From Planctomycetota bacterium (GTDB lineage Bacteria > Planctomycetota > Planctomycetia > Pirellulales > Pirellulaceae): a stretch of 64,000 nucleotides of DNA. This document shows, piece after piece, positions 1 to 7,817 of the stretch. The stretch spans positions 93,933-157,932 of the forward strand of contig CAUJHS010000005.1 of NCBI GenBank assembly GCA_963204915.1, given 5' to 3'. The position numbers and the translations under genes were made by a program. Numbering within the stretch: position 1 is the stretch's first letter; every line of letters starts with the position of its first letter. Below the pieces are notes generated by a model. The model saw only the letters and a list, made by a program, of their open reading frames with translations. It searched no databases and had not been told where the DNA came from.

Positions 1-4
1 CTTT

Positions 5-685
5 TTGAAAAACTACGTCACCGTGGCCGACGGCTTCATGCCTACGGCTTTGCACGTGATGGTGCGCTTCGGCCGCTGGGACGACATTCTCAACGAGCCG
101 GAGCCGGAAGCATGGCGGCTCCTCAGCCGGGCCGAGCGGCACTTCGCCCGGTCGGTGGCGTTCTCGGCTCTCGGCAAGACGGACGAAGCGCAACACGAGA
201 TCGAACTGCTTGACGAAGTCGCCCGCGGCTTCACCGACGAATGGAAGATGGGCAACAACGCCGCCACGGATGTAATCGCCATCGCTCGAAAAATGGCCGA
301 AGGCGAGCTCGCCTTTCGCAACGACGAACGCGAGACCGCGTTCCAGCTCTTGCGCGAAGCCGCCACGATGGAGGACAACCTGACTTACGACGAACCTCCC
401 GGTTGGATGCAGCCGGTGCGTCACGCCCTGGGCGCCTTGCTGCTAGCCGACGGCCGAGCCGATGAGGCCGAAGTCGTTTATCAGGAAGATTTAGTGCGGC
501 ATCCAAGTAACGCGTGGTCGCTGCTTGGTTTGCGGCAAGCCTATCAACAGCAAGGCAAGACGGAAGCCGCCGAAGCGTTAACTCCGCAAGTCGCTAGGTC
601 CTGGGCGCGAGCGGACGTCACGCCCGTAGCCAGTTGCTACTGCCATCCCGACGCCCGCACCCCTCCGCTCAACACGAAGCAATAA
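5..685 (+). CDS. TPR-repeat protein, C-terminal part (5' end outside window)
   Basis: This is the carboxy-terminal part (at least 226 residues) of an open reading frame that enters from the left edge; the real start is upstream. The sequence is helical and rich in A/E/L/R, with TPR-like helix pairs: segments around residues 44-70 (cores ARSVAFSALGKTDEA), 100-125 and 140-190 (GALLLADGRADEAEVVYQEDL, then SLLGLRQAYQQQGKTEAAEA) show the spacing of tetratricopeptide repeats. The alternating small and large residues and the D/E-A-E signature at helix B support this. TPRs mediate protein-protein contacts, so no specific role can be assigned. The last ~25 residues are Arg/Pro/Thr-rich and look disordered. 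About 358 bp without a gene follow. Confidence 0.7.
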   Translation: MKNYVTVADGFMPTALHVMVRFGRWDDILNEPEPEAWRLLSRAERHFARSVAFSALGKTDEAQHEIELLDEVARGFTDEWKMGNNAATDVIAIARKMAEGELAFRNDERETAFQLLREAATMEDNLTYDEPPGWMQPVRHALGALLLADGRADEAEVVYQEDLVRHPSNAWSLLGLRQAYQQQGKTEAAEALTPQVARSWARADVTPVASCYCHPDARTPPLNTKQ

Positions 686-1043
686 GGATGACATTCTCTG
701 CCCGATGCGGCGCGTACCCTCCCCGTTGAACCGCGCTCCGACGGGGATCTCGCGGCGAACAGCAGCATCCCCTTTTTGCGCCACGCGTTTCGATGGCCTG
801 CCTGCGGCGTGTGCTCGGAAGCGGTTAAGCCATGTGATTGCATGCTCTTGCGTTATGCCGTGCATTTTGCCGAGCGAGGGAGCGAGAAGACGTTTCTGCG
901 CATTCTTGTTGCAGCGATCTGCCTGCATCCCTTACAATGGCGGTTCGGTTCCCGCATAATGGTGGCCTGTGGCGCCGTCGGGCGCATCTCCCTTGTCGCA
1001 AACGGTTTCCGTGGTCTAGTCCGTTTATGGTTGAGAGCGAGAC
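686..1043. other. intergenic stretch, no gene recognised
   Basis: Only short overlapping frames with skewed Arg/Cys composition occur here, none with a ribosome binding site or family motif. I see no RNA gene, repeat or clear promoter. It probably holds the promoter of the zinc-ribbon/protease gene that follows. Confidence 0.5.
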
Positions 1044-3203
1044 ATGGCTTTTCTACTCAACTGCCCCGCCTGCGGGCGACAATGTAAAGCTCCGGCCAAT
1101 TTTGCGGGGCGTCAAGTACGCTGCAACACTTGCGGTCAAGAGTTCCGAGTGCCGGAGTCTTCCCGATCGCAGCATCCGAAGCCGCCCGTTCCTGCTGTCG
1201 CCCCAGTAGAACGAACGCCCATCCGACTCGATCCGTTGCCGATTGAGGAGCCGATCGCCGGTTCTCACAGCTACTCGACGATGCGGTTGGCGCCACCGCG
1301 CGAAACGATGGATCCGGACGCGGCGCGAGTGCTGATTGCCGCCATCGGCGCGGCCATTGGCGCGATCGTTCTTGTGACGGTGTTGATTTTCTTTTCCAAG
1401 ATCCCCATGGGCAATGTGCCCGGCTTTGCGGACGCAACGTCGTCCGAAGCGGAGTCGGCGGAGAATGCCGCGACAGTCTCGGAGCCGGCCTCCTCGGCAA
1501 CGCCGTCGACGCCCGCGGTCAGGACAACACGGTCGCCCACCCACGTAACCGTTTCGAACGTAAGTGGGACATCGGCGGCAACGTCCAACGTGCAGATTTC
1601 GCCGAGCCATGTTACCGAGACGGCCGAGAGTCGTCCCGAGGCGATACCGCCCGCCGAGGATGCACGCCCGGCGTTTTGGCTTCAAGATTTCAACGTGGCG
1701 AAACAGACCGCCGCGGAGCAAGGGAAGGATATTCTGTTGGTGTTTACCCGCTCCGATGCGTGCCGTTGGTCGATGCGCATGGACTCGGAAATATTTGCAC
1801 GGGATAGCTTTCTCGAACAAGCCCAACGCGATTTCGTTCTCGTGACGGTTGATTTCCCTGAAGGCAAGGAAGGTCAGAGCCAGGTGGAGGATATCTCGCG
1901 GAATCTTCGCTTGCTCAAGCAGTTGGGGGTGCAGGTTATTCCAAGCGTGGTGCTGAGCGACGCGCAAGGCCGTCCTTATGGCTTTCAGAACTACGTCGTC
2001 GGCGGCGTATCGAGGTTTATGGAGCTGGTTCAGGAGCATCGTGCGGTGCGCCAGACGCGCGACCAAGCGTTGGCTCGCATTGAATCGGCCGCCGGCGCGG
2101 AAAAACTAGCGCCGATGCGCGAGTGCTTGGAGTTACTGCTCAAGCACGACCTGCTCGCGTGGCACGAAGAGCATGTGAAGCAATGGGAGCAGATTGCTAC
2201 GATGTACGACGGGAGAAACGAGCACGGCGTCAACGAGGTTTTCTTTGAGCACCGCTGGATCGAGCAGTTGAATAAGCTCAATGACATGTCCCATGAAAGT
2301 GAATTCGTCCGGCAGGCCCAGATGCTCGACCAATGGGAGCAACAATGCGACTTTCGTGACGATGATCGCGGTGCGCTGTTGCACTTCCTGGCCGGGAGAT
2401 GCCTGTTCGCAGCGGGCGAAAACCATCTTGCGGACGCGATTCGGCACTTTCAGGAAGGCGCGGAGTTCGAACCGCAGAACGAGCAGCTTGCCTTACAGCT
2501 CAAAGCCTTGGCTGCGGCTGGCGATGACCAACCGGCTGGCACGGGGTTCGTCGTGTCGTCCAACGAACGGTTGGTGCTCACCAACTGTCACGTCATCGAA
2601 GGACCCGCAAGCGTGGCCGTGCAGTTTGAAGGCCAGGATCCCATGCCCGCTGAGGTCGTGGCGGCAAACTCCAAGCTGGACCTTGCTCTGTTGCACGTGA
2701 CGCCAGCTCCCGGCCAGCGATTTCCTCGCGCGGTGAGTTTTAGTCGCGACGAGGTCCGTCGTGGGCAAGAAGTATCGGCGCTGGGCTACCCTCTAGGCAA
2801 TCCTTCGATAATCCTCACCAGCGGAGAAGTAAACGGCGAAAACGCCGAAGGTTTTCTGATGGTCGATTGTCGGGTGAATCCGGGCAATAGCGGCGGACCC
2901 CTGTGCGACGACGCCGGCCGAGTGATCGGGGTGGTCACCGCCAAAAGCCTCAATAGCGCGGAGGTGGACAGCTACGGCTTGGCGCTGCCCGTCAGCGTGG
3001 TGCAATCTTTCCTGGCAACAGCGCCGCAAGGTGGCAAGCCGCTCTATTCGGCGAGGAAGAAAACACTCAAATCGGAGGAAGTCGATCAGCTCATCGCTCC
3101 AAGTGTGGCGAAGATTATCCGCAATTTTTCGGGCAAGGGGCGCGCCAACGCGGCTTCCCGTCACCAATCGGGGTCCTTCAGCGACGCAGGCTTGGAACGC
3201 TAG
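1044..3203 (+). CDS. zinc-ribbon / transmembrane / thioredoxin-like / trypsin-like protease fusion
   Basis: A 719-residue multidomain protein. Residues 7-30 hold two CxxC pairs (C7/C10 and C27/C30), the zinc-ribbon signature often seen at the cytoplasmic end of planctomycete membrane proteins. A single hydrophobic helix lies at about 95-118, followed by a Ser/Thr/Ala-rich linker to about 205. Residues 208-340 resemble a thioredoxin-7 fold (ILLVFTRSDACRW, cis-Pro at about 300), but the active site reads C240-R-W-S, a CxxS variant. Residues 495-665 are a trypsin/DegP-like serine protease with H516 (TNCHVIEG), D546 (LDLALL) and S616 (NPGNSGGPL), so the triad looks intact. The topology predicts the protease outside the cytoplasmic membrane. 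No PDZ domain is visible. Likely role is proteolysis or quality control in the periplasm; the substrate is unknown. Confidence 0.85.
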   Translation: MAFLLNCPACGRQCKAPANFAGRQVRCNTCGQEFRVPESSRSQHPKPPVPAVAPVERTPIRLDPLPIEEPIAGSHSYSTMRLAPPRETMDPDAARVLIAAIGAAIGAIVLVTVLIFFSKIPMGNVPGFADATSSEAESAENAATVSEPASSATPSTPAVRTTRSPTHVTVSNVSGTSAATSNVQISPSHVTETAESRPEAIPPAEDARPAFWLQDFNVAKQTAAEQGKDILLVFTRSDACRWSMRMDSEIFARDSFLEQAQRDFVLVTVDFPEGKEGQSQVEDISRNLRLLKQLGVQVIPSVVLSDAQGRPYGFQNYVVGGVSRFMELVQEHRAVRQTRDQALARIESAAGAEKLAPMRECLELLLKHDLLAWHEEHVKQWEQIATMYDGRNEHGVNEVFFEHRWIEQLNKLNDMSHESEFVRQAQMLDQWEQQCDFRDDDRGALLHFLAGRCLFAAGENHLADAIRHFQEGAEFEPQNEQLALQLKALAAAGDDQPAGTGFVVSSNERLVLTNCHVIEGPASVAVQFEGQDPMPAEVVAANSKLDLALLHVTPAPGQRFPRAVSFSRDEVRRGQEVSALGYPLGNPSIILTSGEVNGENAEGFLMVDCRVNPGNSGGPLCDDAGRVIGVVTAKSLNSAEVDSYGLALPVSVVQSFLATAPQGGKPLYSARKKTLKSEEVDQLIAPSVAKIIRNFSGKGRANAASRHQSGSFSDAGLER

Positions 3204-3388
3204 CGCCGCGGGCAGCAGGGGTTCTGGGTTCTGTCCCGCCGCTGGAATGCTATACTTCCGTACCTTCGGTTGTGGCGTTTACGGCGGCGTGCCTTGTGGC
3301 ATGGCGCCGCAGCGTCGCGGTAAGTGGTTACAGGTGAAGCGTTTAGGCTTGGATCGCCTTTTTGTGCAGGCGCCAGGGGACCCGCAAA

Positions 3389-3502
3389 GTAGGTCACTCG
3401 CTCCGCGAGTGACCCTCTGCCTAGGAATCAGGCAGACATTGCGGCGTCTTATGGGAAGCGTCTTATGGAAAACGGGGGTCTCTTGCGGAGCGAGCGACCT
3501 AC
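3389..3502. repeat. inverted repeat, 27-bp arms, CACTCGCTCCGCGAGTG family
   Basis: Left arm 3389-3415 and right arm 3476-3502 are inverted copies with about four mismatches around a 60-bp spacer. The left arm itself contains the palindrome CACTCGCTCCGCGAGTG flanked by GGT/ACC. It sits between the protease gene and the epimerase gene, 36 bp before the epimerase start. Related copies occur at 7192-7234, and shorter hairpins of the same type at 41670-41693 and 42047-42075. Confidence 0.75.
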
Positions 3503-3538
3503 TCGACATCGAGAGTCGTTCGCGGGGAAAGTACGATT

Positions 3539-4477
3539 ATGCGCACGGTGTTGGTGACGGGAGGGGCGGGGTTTATCGGCTCGAACCTGGTGGACGCGTT
3601 GCTGGAGCGCGGCGAGCGCGTGCGCGTACTGGACAACTACAGCACGGGGCTGCCCAGCAATTTGCAGCATGTCAAAGACCGCATCGAACTGTTCGAGGGC
3701 GATTTGCTCGACGAGCGGGTCACGGCGCGGGCCGTGGCGGGAGTCGAGTGCATCTTTCACCAGGCGGCGCTTCCTTCGGTCACGCTCAGTGTGGAGCGCC
3801 CGATGGATACGCACACCCAGTGCGCCACCGCCACAGTCATGCTGCTCGATCAGGCCCGCCGCGCCGGCGTGCGGCGCGTGGTGTACGCCGCTTCCAGCGC
3901 CGCCTATGGCGATCAACCCACGCTGGCCAAACGAGAAAGCGATCCGGTTCGGCCGCTCTCGCCCTACGCTGCCGGCAAACTGTGCGGCGAGTTGTATTGC
4001 CAGGCGTTTTATCACAGTTACGGTCTGGAAACGGTCGGGCTGCGGTATTTCAACGTGTTCGGTCCGAGACAAGACCCCGATAGCCCCTACTCGGCCGTGA
4101 TTCCGCGGTTTATTCGGGCAATGCTTACGAACCAACGTCCCACCATTTACGGCGACGGCAGCCAGACTCGCGATTTTACCTATGTGGCCAACATCGCGCG
4201 GGGCAACATTCTCGCGTCCGAGGCCGAAGGCGTGGCGGGGCAAGTAATCAACTTGGCTGACGGCCGTTCGACCAGCCTGTTGCGGCTCATGGAATTGCTC
4301 AACCACCTGCTGGGAACCAACGTCCAAGCGAAGTTTGAGCCTCCCCGTGTGGGGGATGTAAGGCATAGCATGGCCGACATCACCCTTGCGATGGACCGCC
4401 TGGGTTATGAACCGCCGATCAATTTGGAGGAAGGGCTGCGGCGTTCGATTGACTACTACCGCCGCGTGCTTTCGTAG
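3539..4477 (+). CDS. NAD-dependent epimerase/dehydratase (UDP-glucose 4-epimerase type)
   Basis: A 312-residue extended short-chain dehydrogenase/reductase. The N-terminus has the Rossmann motif GGAGFIG (residues 8-14), followed by the acidic NAD-binding position in VLDNYSTG. The catalytic pair is YAAGK (about residues 148-152) with an upstream Ser-rich segment (AASSAAYGD). The sequence RYFNVFGPRQDP and the C-terminal GDGSQTRDFTYV segment are typical of GalE/WbpP-type nucleotide-sugar epimerases acting on UDP-hexoses or UDP-N-acetylhexosamines. It is cytoplasmic and would feed surface polysaccharide synthesis. The exact sugar cannot be decided from sequence. ATG start; length is normal for the family. 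No glycosyltransferase neighbours are present. Confidence 0.9.
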   Translation: MRTVLVTGGAGFIGSNLVDALLERGERVRVLDNYSTGLPSNLQHVKDRIELFEGDLLDERVTARAVAGVECIFHQAALPSVTLSVERPMDTHTQCATATVMLLDQARRAGVRRVVYAASSAAYGDQPTLAKRESDPVRPLSPYAAGKLCGELYCQAFYHSYGLETVGLRYFNVFGPRQDPDSPYSAVIPRFIRAMLTNQRPTIYGDGSQTRDFTYVANIARGNILASEAEGVAGQVINLADGRSTSLLRLMELLNHLLGTNVQAKFEPPRVGDVRHSMADITLAMDRLGYEPPINLEEGLRRSIDYYRRVLS

Positions 4478-4584
4478 TGAGCGTTTGCTGACTAGGTTGG
4501 GAGATCGCGCCGAAGGCTTCGTCGGAAGCATCTCGCGGTCTTGCTCGAAGTGGAAATCACCTTGTGAGAACGAGGGTCTCGTCG

Positions 4585-5103
4585 ATGAAACCCGTTTTGA
4601 CGTTTGTACTTACGGCGTGGGTGGTGATAGGCGGCGCGTTCGCGTCGACCGCCCTGGGGCAGAAACCGTTTATCTCTCAGGAAGGGGGTTTTTCAGTGCA
4701 ACTGCCCGCTGCGCCCACCGTCGCCGATGGAGACGTTGGCCCGGGAGGTCGCCAGCGGCAATACACCGTCGATCGCGGCGATTGTGCGATTGTGGTTTCG
4801 TACCAAGATAATCCCGGTTTGGCGAACGCGGACGCAACCTCGCTCGACAACGCGCTCAAGGTGGGGCAAAACGCCCTCGAAAAGGCGTTTCAAGGCAAGG
4901 TGATCGAGCAGAAAGCGGTCAAACTGAATGAAAAATACGCAGGTCGCGAAATTGCCGTGACCATCCCTGCTGCAAAGGGGCTTTGCCGAGGACGCCTGTT
5001 TCTCGTGCGGGGCCGTTTGTACCAACTCCTGGTGGTCGGTGAACCCGAGGCGGTCCAGCGCGAGGCGGGGCCGGTGTTCGAGTCGTTCACCTTGACCAAG
5101 TAA
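4585..5103 (+). CDS. secreted hypothetical protein
   Basis: A 172-residue protein with a clear signal peptide (MKPVLTFVLTAWVVIGGAFA, cleavage probably near ALG-QK). I chose the ATG at 4585 over the upstream GTG at 4564 because it places the signal peptide at the very N-terminus. The mature part begins with FISQEGGFSVQLPAAP and ends in a beta-rich segment (LFLVRGRLYQLLVVGEPEAV), a pattern common in short planctomycete exported proteins that test a value against a fitted fold. No catalytic motif is visible. It lies 107 bp after the epimerase on the same strand. Function not recognised. Confidence 0.7.
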   Translation: MKPVLTFVLTAWVVIGGAFASTALGQKPFISQEGGFSVQLPAAPTVADGDVGPGGRQRQYTVDRGDCAIVVSYQDNPGLANADATSLDNALKVGQNALEKAFQGKVIEQKAVKLNEKYAGREIAVTIPAAKGLCRGRLFLVRGRLYQLLVVGEPEAVQREAGPVFESFTLTK

Positions 5104-5254
5104 GTCGCTTCGTGCGCAGCACAGCCAACCGCGGGTCGGTCCCCTGGTTTTCCTGAAAGCGGTTTGGTACCTTTCAGGCTCTTGACGATGCCCGAATCTC
5201 GGACGGTTTAGCCTTGTCATCGGGCCCGTGTTGGTTGTCCTTCAGGCAGAGCGT

Positions 5255-5761
5255 ATGAAACAGGCGATTCCCGGCGTGGTTCCTTCCAGTGCAGGCGAAG
5301 CCCGCATCATGACCGTGTGGCCTTCCATCGCCAAATACGGCGTGGCCCGGTTCCTGGGGCGGCTGTACGGCATTGGGGCGGGCGGCTACATTTTCACCCC
5401 CGGCAACATCCTGGCGCTGGCCCTGTCGCCTTTGTCGGCCGCACTCTACATGCTGCGCATTTTGCCGGGCGTGGGCGAGCGATACACGATTACCAACCGA
5501 CGGATTGTCATCGAGCGGGGCGTGCTGGGCCAAGAGATGCAATCGGTGGCGCTGGACCGCTTCGACACGATCGACATTCGCGTGCTGCCCGGCCAGGACT
5601 GGTACTACGCTGGCGACTTGGTGTTCCGCAAGGGCGACATTGAAACGCTGCGGCTGGAAGCCGTCTCGCGGCCGGAAGGTTTCCGCCAGGCCTGCCTCAA
5701 AGCTCGCGCCGCGTACGTGGGCGTCAAGCGCGCCCTCGAACGCGAAGCCGCCATGGCGTAA
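5255..5761 (+). CDS. PH (bPH2/DUF304) domain membrane protein
   Basis: A 168-residue protein. An N-terminal region with a hydrophobic hairpin (about residues 40-70, ILALALSPLSAALYMLRI) precedes a bacterial pleckstrin-homology-like domain: ERYTITNRRIVIERGVLG, then VALDRFDTIDIRVLPGQDW and the strand DLVFRKGDIETLRLEAV. The alternation ITNRRIVIERG...SVALDRFDTIDI is the hallmark of the YdbT/bPH_2 family, whose members are membrane proteins of uncertain function. The ATG at 5255 is preferred to an in-frame GTG 27 bp earlier. The protein ends with a helix (FRQACLKARAAYVGVKRAL). Confidence 0.8.
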   Translation: MKQAIPGVVPSSAGEARIMTVWPSIAKYGVARFLGRLYGIGAGGYIFTPGNILALALSPLSAALYMLRILPGVGERYTITNRRIVIERGVLGQEMQSVALDRFDTIDIRVLPGQDWYYAGDLVFRKGDIETLRLEAVSRPEGFRQACLKARAAYVGVKRALEREAAMA

Positions 5762-5810
5762 AGAACGGCAACCGTGAGATTTTGAACCGACGCAACCGCC
5801 GGCGCTCAAC

Positions 5811-5846
5811 TCTGAAGTTGATTTCCAATCTGAAGTTGATTTCCAG
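5811..5846. repeat. 18-bp tandem duplication
   Basis: The unit TCTGAAGTTGATTTCCA plus one base occurs twice back to back (5811-5828 and 5829-5846), differing at the last base. It lies in the spacer between the PH-domain gene and a small membrane protein gene. It is probably a replication-slippage product. Confidence 0.7.
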
Positions 5847-5991
5847 CTCCGAGCCGGACGCGTCAGCGACGGCCTGTCGACGGAGGCAAAGAAACCTCCC
5901 AAGAATCAAGCGCAGCACGCGAATTACTCCACGACGTAGCCAGCAGCTCCTTGTTGCCCCTTCGCCTGAGACGTATTGCTTTGGGAACGCT

Positions 5992-6288
5992 ATGACGCCT
6001 GCCCAATCACCCGCGAAACCGCCGAAGATCGACCCGTTCGAGTTGCGGCGATTTCGTTTGGCGATGTTTGTTGTGCTGAACTTGTGCGGCGTCGTGCTGA
6101 CGATGATCTTTCTGTTTGGCGACGCTCCGCGGTGGCGAGTTGATCGCATGAACGTGGCGCTCGGCTTGACCGTCGTCATCGCGTGGGTCATTCTCGTGCG
6201 TGCTATGTGGCGCTTTCACGCACGTGGCGTTGGACCTGGGAAACGCAAACCGTTATCGAGCGAAGACGCTGCACGTTGGGACGGCTGA
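5992..6288 (+). CDS. small membrane protein, hypothetical
   Basis: A 98-residue protein starting at the ATG at 5992. A proline-rich cytoplasmic N-terminus (about 25 residues) is followed by two predicted transmembrane helices (about 24-44, AMFVVLNLCGVVLTMIFLFG, and about 53-72, VALGLTVVIAWVILVRAMW), then a basic tail with a WDG end. An upstream in-frame extension to 5782 has a composition unlike protein and covers the tandem repeat, so I reject it. No family recognised. Confidence 0.6.
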   Translation: MTPAQSPAKPPKIDPFELRRFRLAMFVVLNLCGVVLTMIFLFGDAPRWRVDRMNVALGLTVVIAWVILVRAMWRFHARGVGPGKRKPLSSEDAARWDG

Positions 6289-6430
6289 CGGATCTTGGCG
6301 CCAAACATCCTCGTCCATCCAACGGCAGAGGCGATGAACTTGGAAGGCGTCAACGCCGCAGGCAAATTGAAGACTCGGCCGCCGTCCCCGAGATCGACTG
6401 GATCGACCGCTTTTTGGGGAGAGGTGCACC

Positions 6431-7150
6431 GTGACGACCTACGGTTACGACCATCCCAAAGATTATAGGCTCCGAATCGATGAATTGGCCGCGAAGATTG
6501 AATGTGAGCCAACGCATGCGCCCTCTCGCTACGAATACGGAATGGCGTTGTTGAGTCACGCGCGCCGTTCCGAGGCGGTCGTTCAATTCCAAACCGCATT
6601 GGCCTTGAATCCCTCGCACGGGCATGCCCGGCAGTGGCTCGAACGAACCGTCAAGCGGCTCGCACTCGAAGAACGTGTGAAGACGCTGCGAACTCAAGCG
6701 GGATCTGCCGTGAATCCTCAGCACTGGGCTGAGTGCGCCGAGGCATTCGAAGCGGAGTGCGAATGGGAGGAATCGCGAAAGCTGCTTGAGGAATACTTCC
6801 GCGGTCCCGCCGCCGATGTGACAGAGCACCGCGAGCATGAAACCGCGCCGATGCGATTATTGGCGTGGAATTTGGTTCAGACGCTTGAGCCCGACCATCT
6901 TGCCCGAGCCTGCGAGTTCGCCCATCGCGCCTTTCGGAGCGATTATCACGGTCCCGACGACCTGGCGGTTTGTGCGTTGGTGTTCGAAGCCGCGGGGCGC
7001 ACACGTGAGGCGGCGACTATTTGTGAAGAAGGCCTCCGACTCCTGCAAACTCCCGAGATGTGCGACCGCAAGTCCGCAACGACGTGCGAAAGCATCCTCC
7101 GATCGGTTCTCAACCGAGTGACCAATTCAGCCAGCAACGGCTCCGCCTAG
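6431..7150 (+). CDS. TPR-like protein, hypothetical
   Basis: A 239-residue soluble protein starting with GTG at 6431, preceded by a GGGGAG ribosome binding site at suitable distance. Residues 28-60 form a TPR-like unit (RYEYGMALLSHARRSEAVVQF, then QTALALNPSHGHARQWLE), and helical repeats continue to residue 225. It has no signal peptide and no catalytic motif. It is likely a scaffold or adaptor. The next genes are on the opposite strand. Confidence 0.65.
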   Translation: MTTYGYDHPKDYRLRIDELAAKIECEPTHAPSRYEYGMALLSHARRSEAVVQFQTALALNPSHGHARQWLERTVKRLALEERVKTLRTQAGSAVNPQHWAECAEAFEAECEWEESRKLLEEYFRGPAADVTEHREHETAPMRLLAWNLVQTLEPDHLARACEFAHRAFRSDYHGPDDLAVCALVFEAAGRTREAATICEEGLRLLQTPEMCDRKSATTCESILRSVLNRVTNSASNGSA

Positions 7151-7191
7151 AGCGTATTTCATCGAGGTGGGATGACTTCTTCCGTGTGGTC

Positions 7192-7234
7192 CACTCGCTC
7201 CGCGAGTGGTTTCCCGCACTTGCGGAGCGAGTGC
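7192..7234. repeat. inverted repeat / hairpin, CACTCGCTCCGCGAGTG family
   Basis: Arm 7192-7208 (CACTCGCTCCGCGAGTG, itself palindromic) and arm 7218-7234 (CACTTGCGGAGCGAGTG) are inverted copies with one mismatch and a 9-bp loop. It lies between the convergent TPR-like gene and the topoisomerase remnant, so it could act as a two-way terminator, although no T-run follows. It belongs to the same family as 3389-3502. Confidence 0.7.
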
Positions 7235-7271
7235 GCCATCTTGGGGGCGTCACACCTGCGTGAAACTCGCT

Positions 7272-7559
7272 CTAGTCCAGCCAGTCTTGTTCTTCGAGAC
7301 GCTCGGGGACGTAGGTTTCGGTGACGAAGCTGATGCCCTTGTTGATGAGGGCTTCGACTTCGAGCTTGAAGTCATTATCGAGGAGCTTCTTGATTTCTTT
7401 CTGCCACTTGGGCTTGTCTTTGAACCAAGGGTAATTGGCGATTTGCTTGGCGCGCTTGCGGTCGTTGTCGTTGAGGCGGATTTGTACGCTGTTGGAGAGT
7501 CCGCAGCGCTCGAAGTCGATGCTCCGCAGGCCGAGGTACTTGGCGTCGGGGGTCGACAC
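7272..7559 (-). pseudogene. truncated second copy of topoisomerase VI A 3' end
   Basis: The frame encodes 90 residues (from AKYLGLRSIDFERC to EEQDWLD) that match the last 90 residues of the complete topoisomerase VI A subunit at 8418-9581 with a single substitution (G for N after FERC). The first few residues diverge, so homology starts abruptly near 7546. At DNA level about 275 bp correspond to 8418-8692 with roughly 15 mismatches, nearly all at third codon positions; even the stop differs (TAG here, TAA in the full gene). The Toprim metal-binding residues and the catalytic tyrosine are absent, so the fragment cannot be active. No convincing ribosome binding site precedes its ATG. A toxin-antitoxin-like pair lies between the two copies. 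Confidence 0.85.
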
Positions 7560-7565
7560 TCCATG

Positions 7566-7817
7566 TTACGGAGCGCTGCCGGTGGCTCCACGTTCGTCGC
7601 ATTGCTCGGCGGCGTGCTTGGCATTCGCGTAGGGGTCGGTAGCGGATAATTCGCCCGTCGGAGTTTCGTAATAAATTCGCCCGTTGATCGAGTAGACATT
7701 GGGTACGCCCAATCGCCTGCTATCGTCCTGAGCTTGCGCAACCGCGATGCTCCCCAAGCGAACTAGTTCATCGATTGTCGCGTACGTCCCGGCGGTCAAT
7801 GGCGCATTCTCAATCAT
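7566..7817 (-). CDS. small partner protein of zeta-like kinase (putative antitoxin)
   Basis: An 83-residue protein whose ATG overlaps the stop of the kinase gene by 8 bp, so translation is likely coupled. It has an N-terminal helical half (ATIDELVRLGSIAVAQAQDD) and a short beta-rich half (RRLGVPNVYSINGRIYYETP). Small proteins of this shape, with an NVYSxNGRxYYE core, accompany zeta-like kinases in other genomes as far as I recall; this is memory, not a search. An antitoxin role is inferred from size, order and overlap. The gene ends about 20 bp before the duplicated topoisomerase fragment begins. Confidence 0.55.
   Translation of the reverse strand: MIENAPLTAGTYATIDELVRLGSIAVAQAQDDSRRLGVPNVYSINGRIYYETPTGELSATDPYANAKHAAEQCDERGATGSAP

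Noticed and set aside
1053..2066. 337-codon minus-strand frame opposite the zinc-ribbon protease
   Set aside because: Arg/His-rich antisense shadow without family motif.
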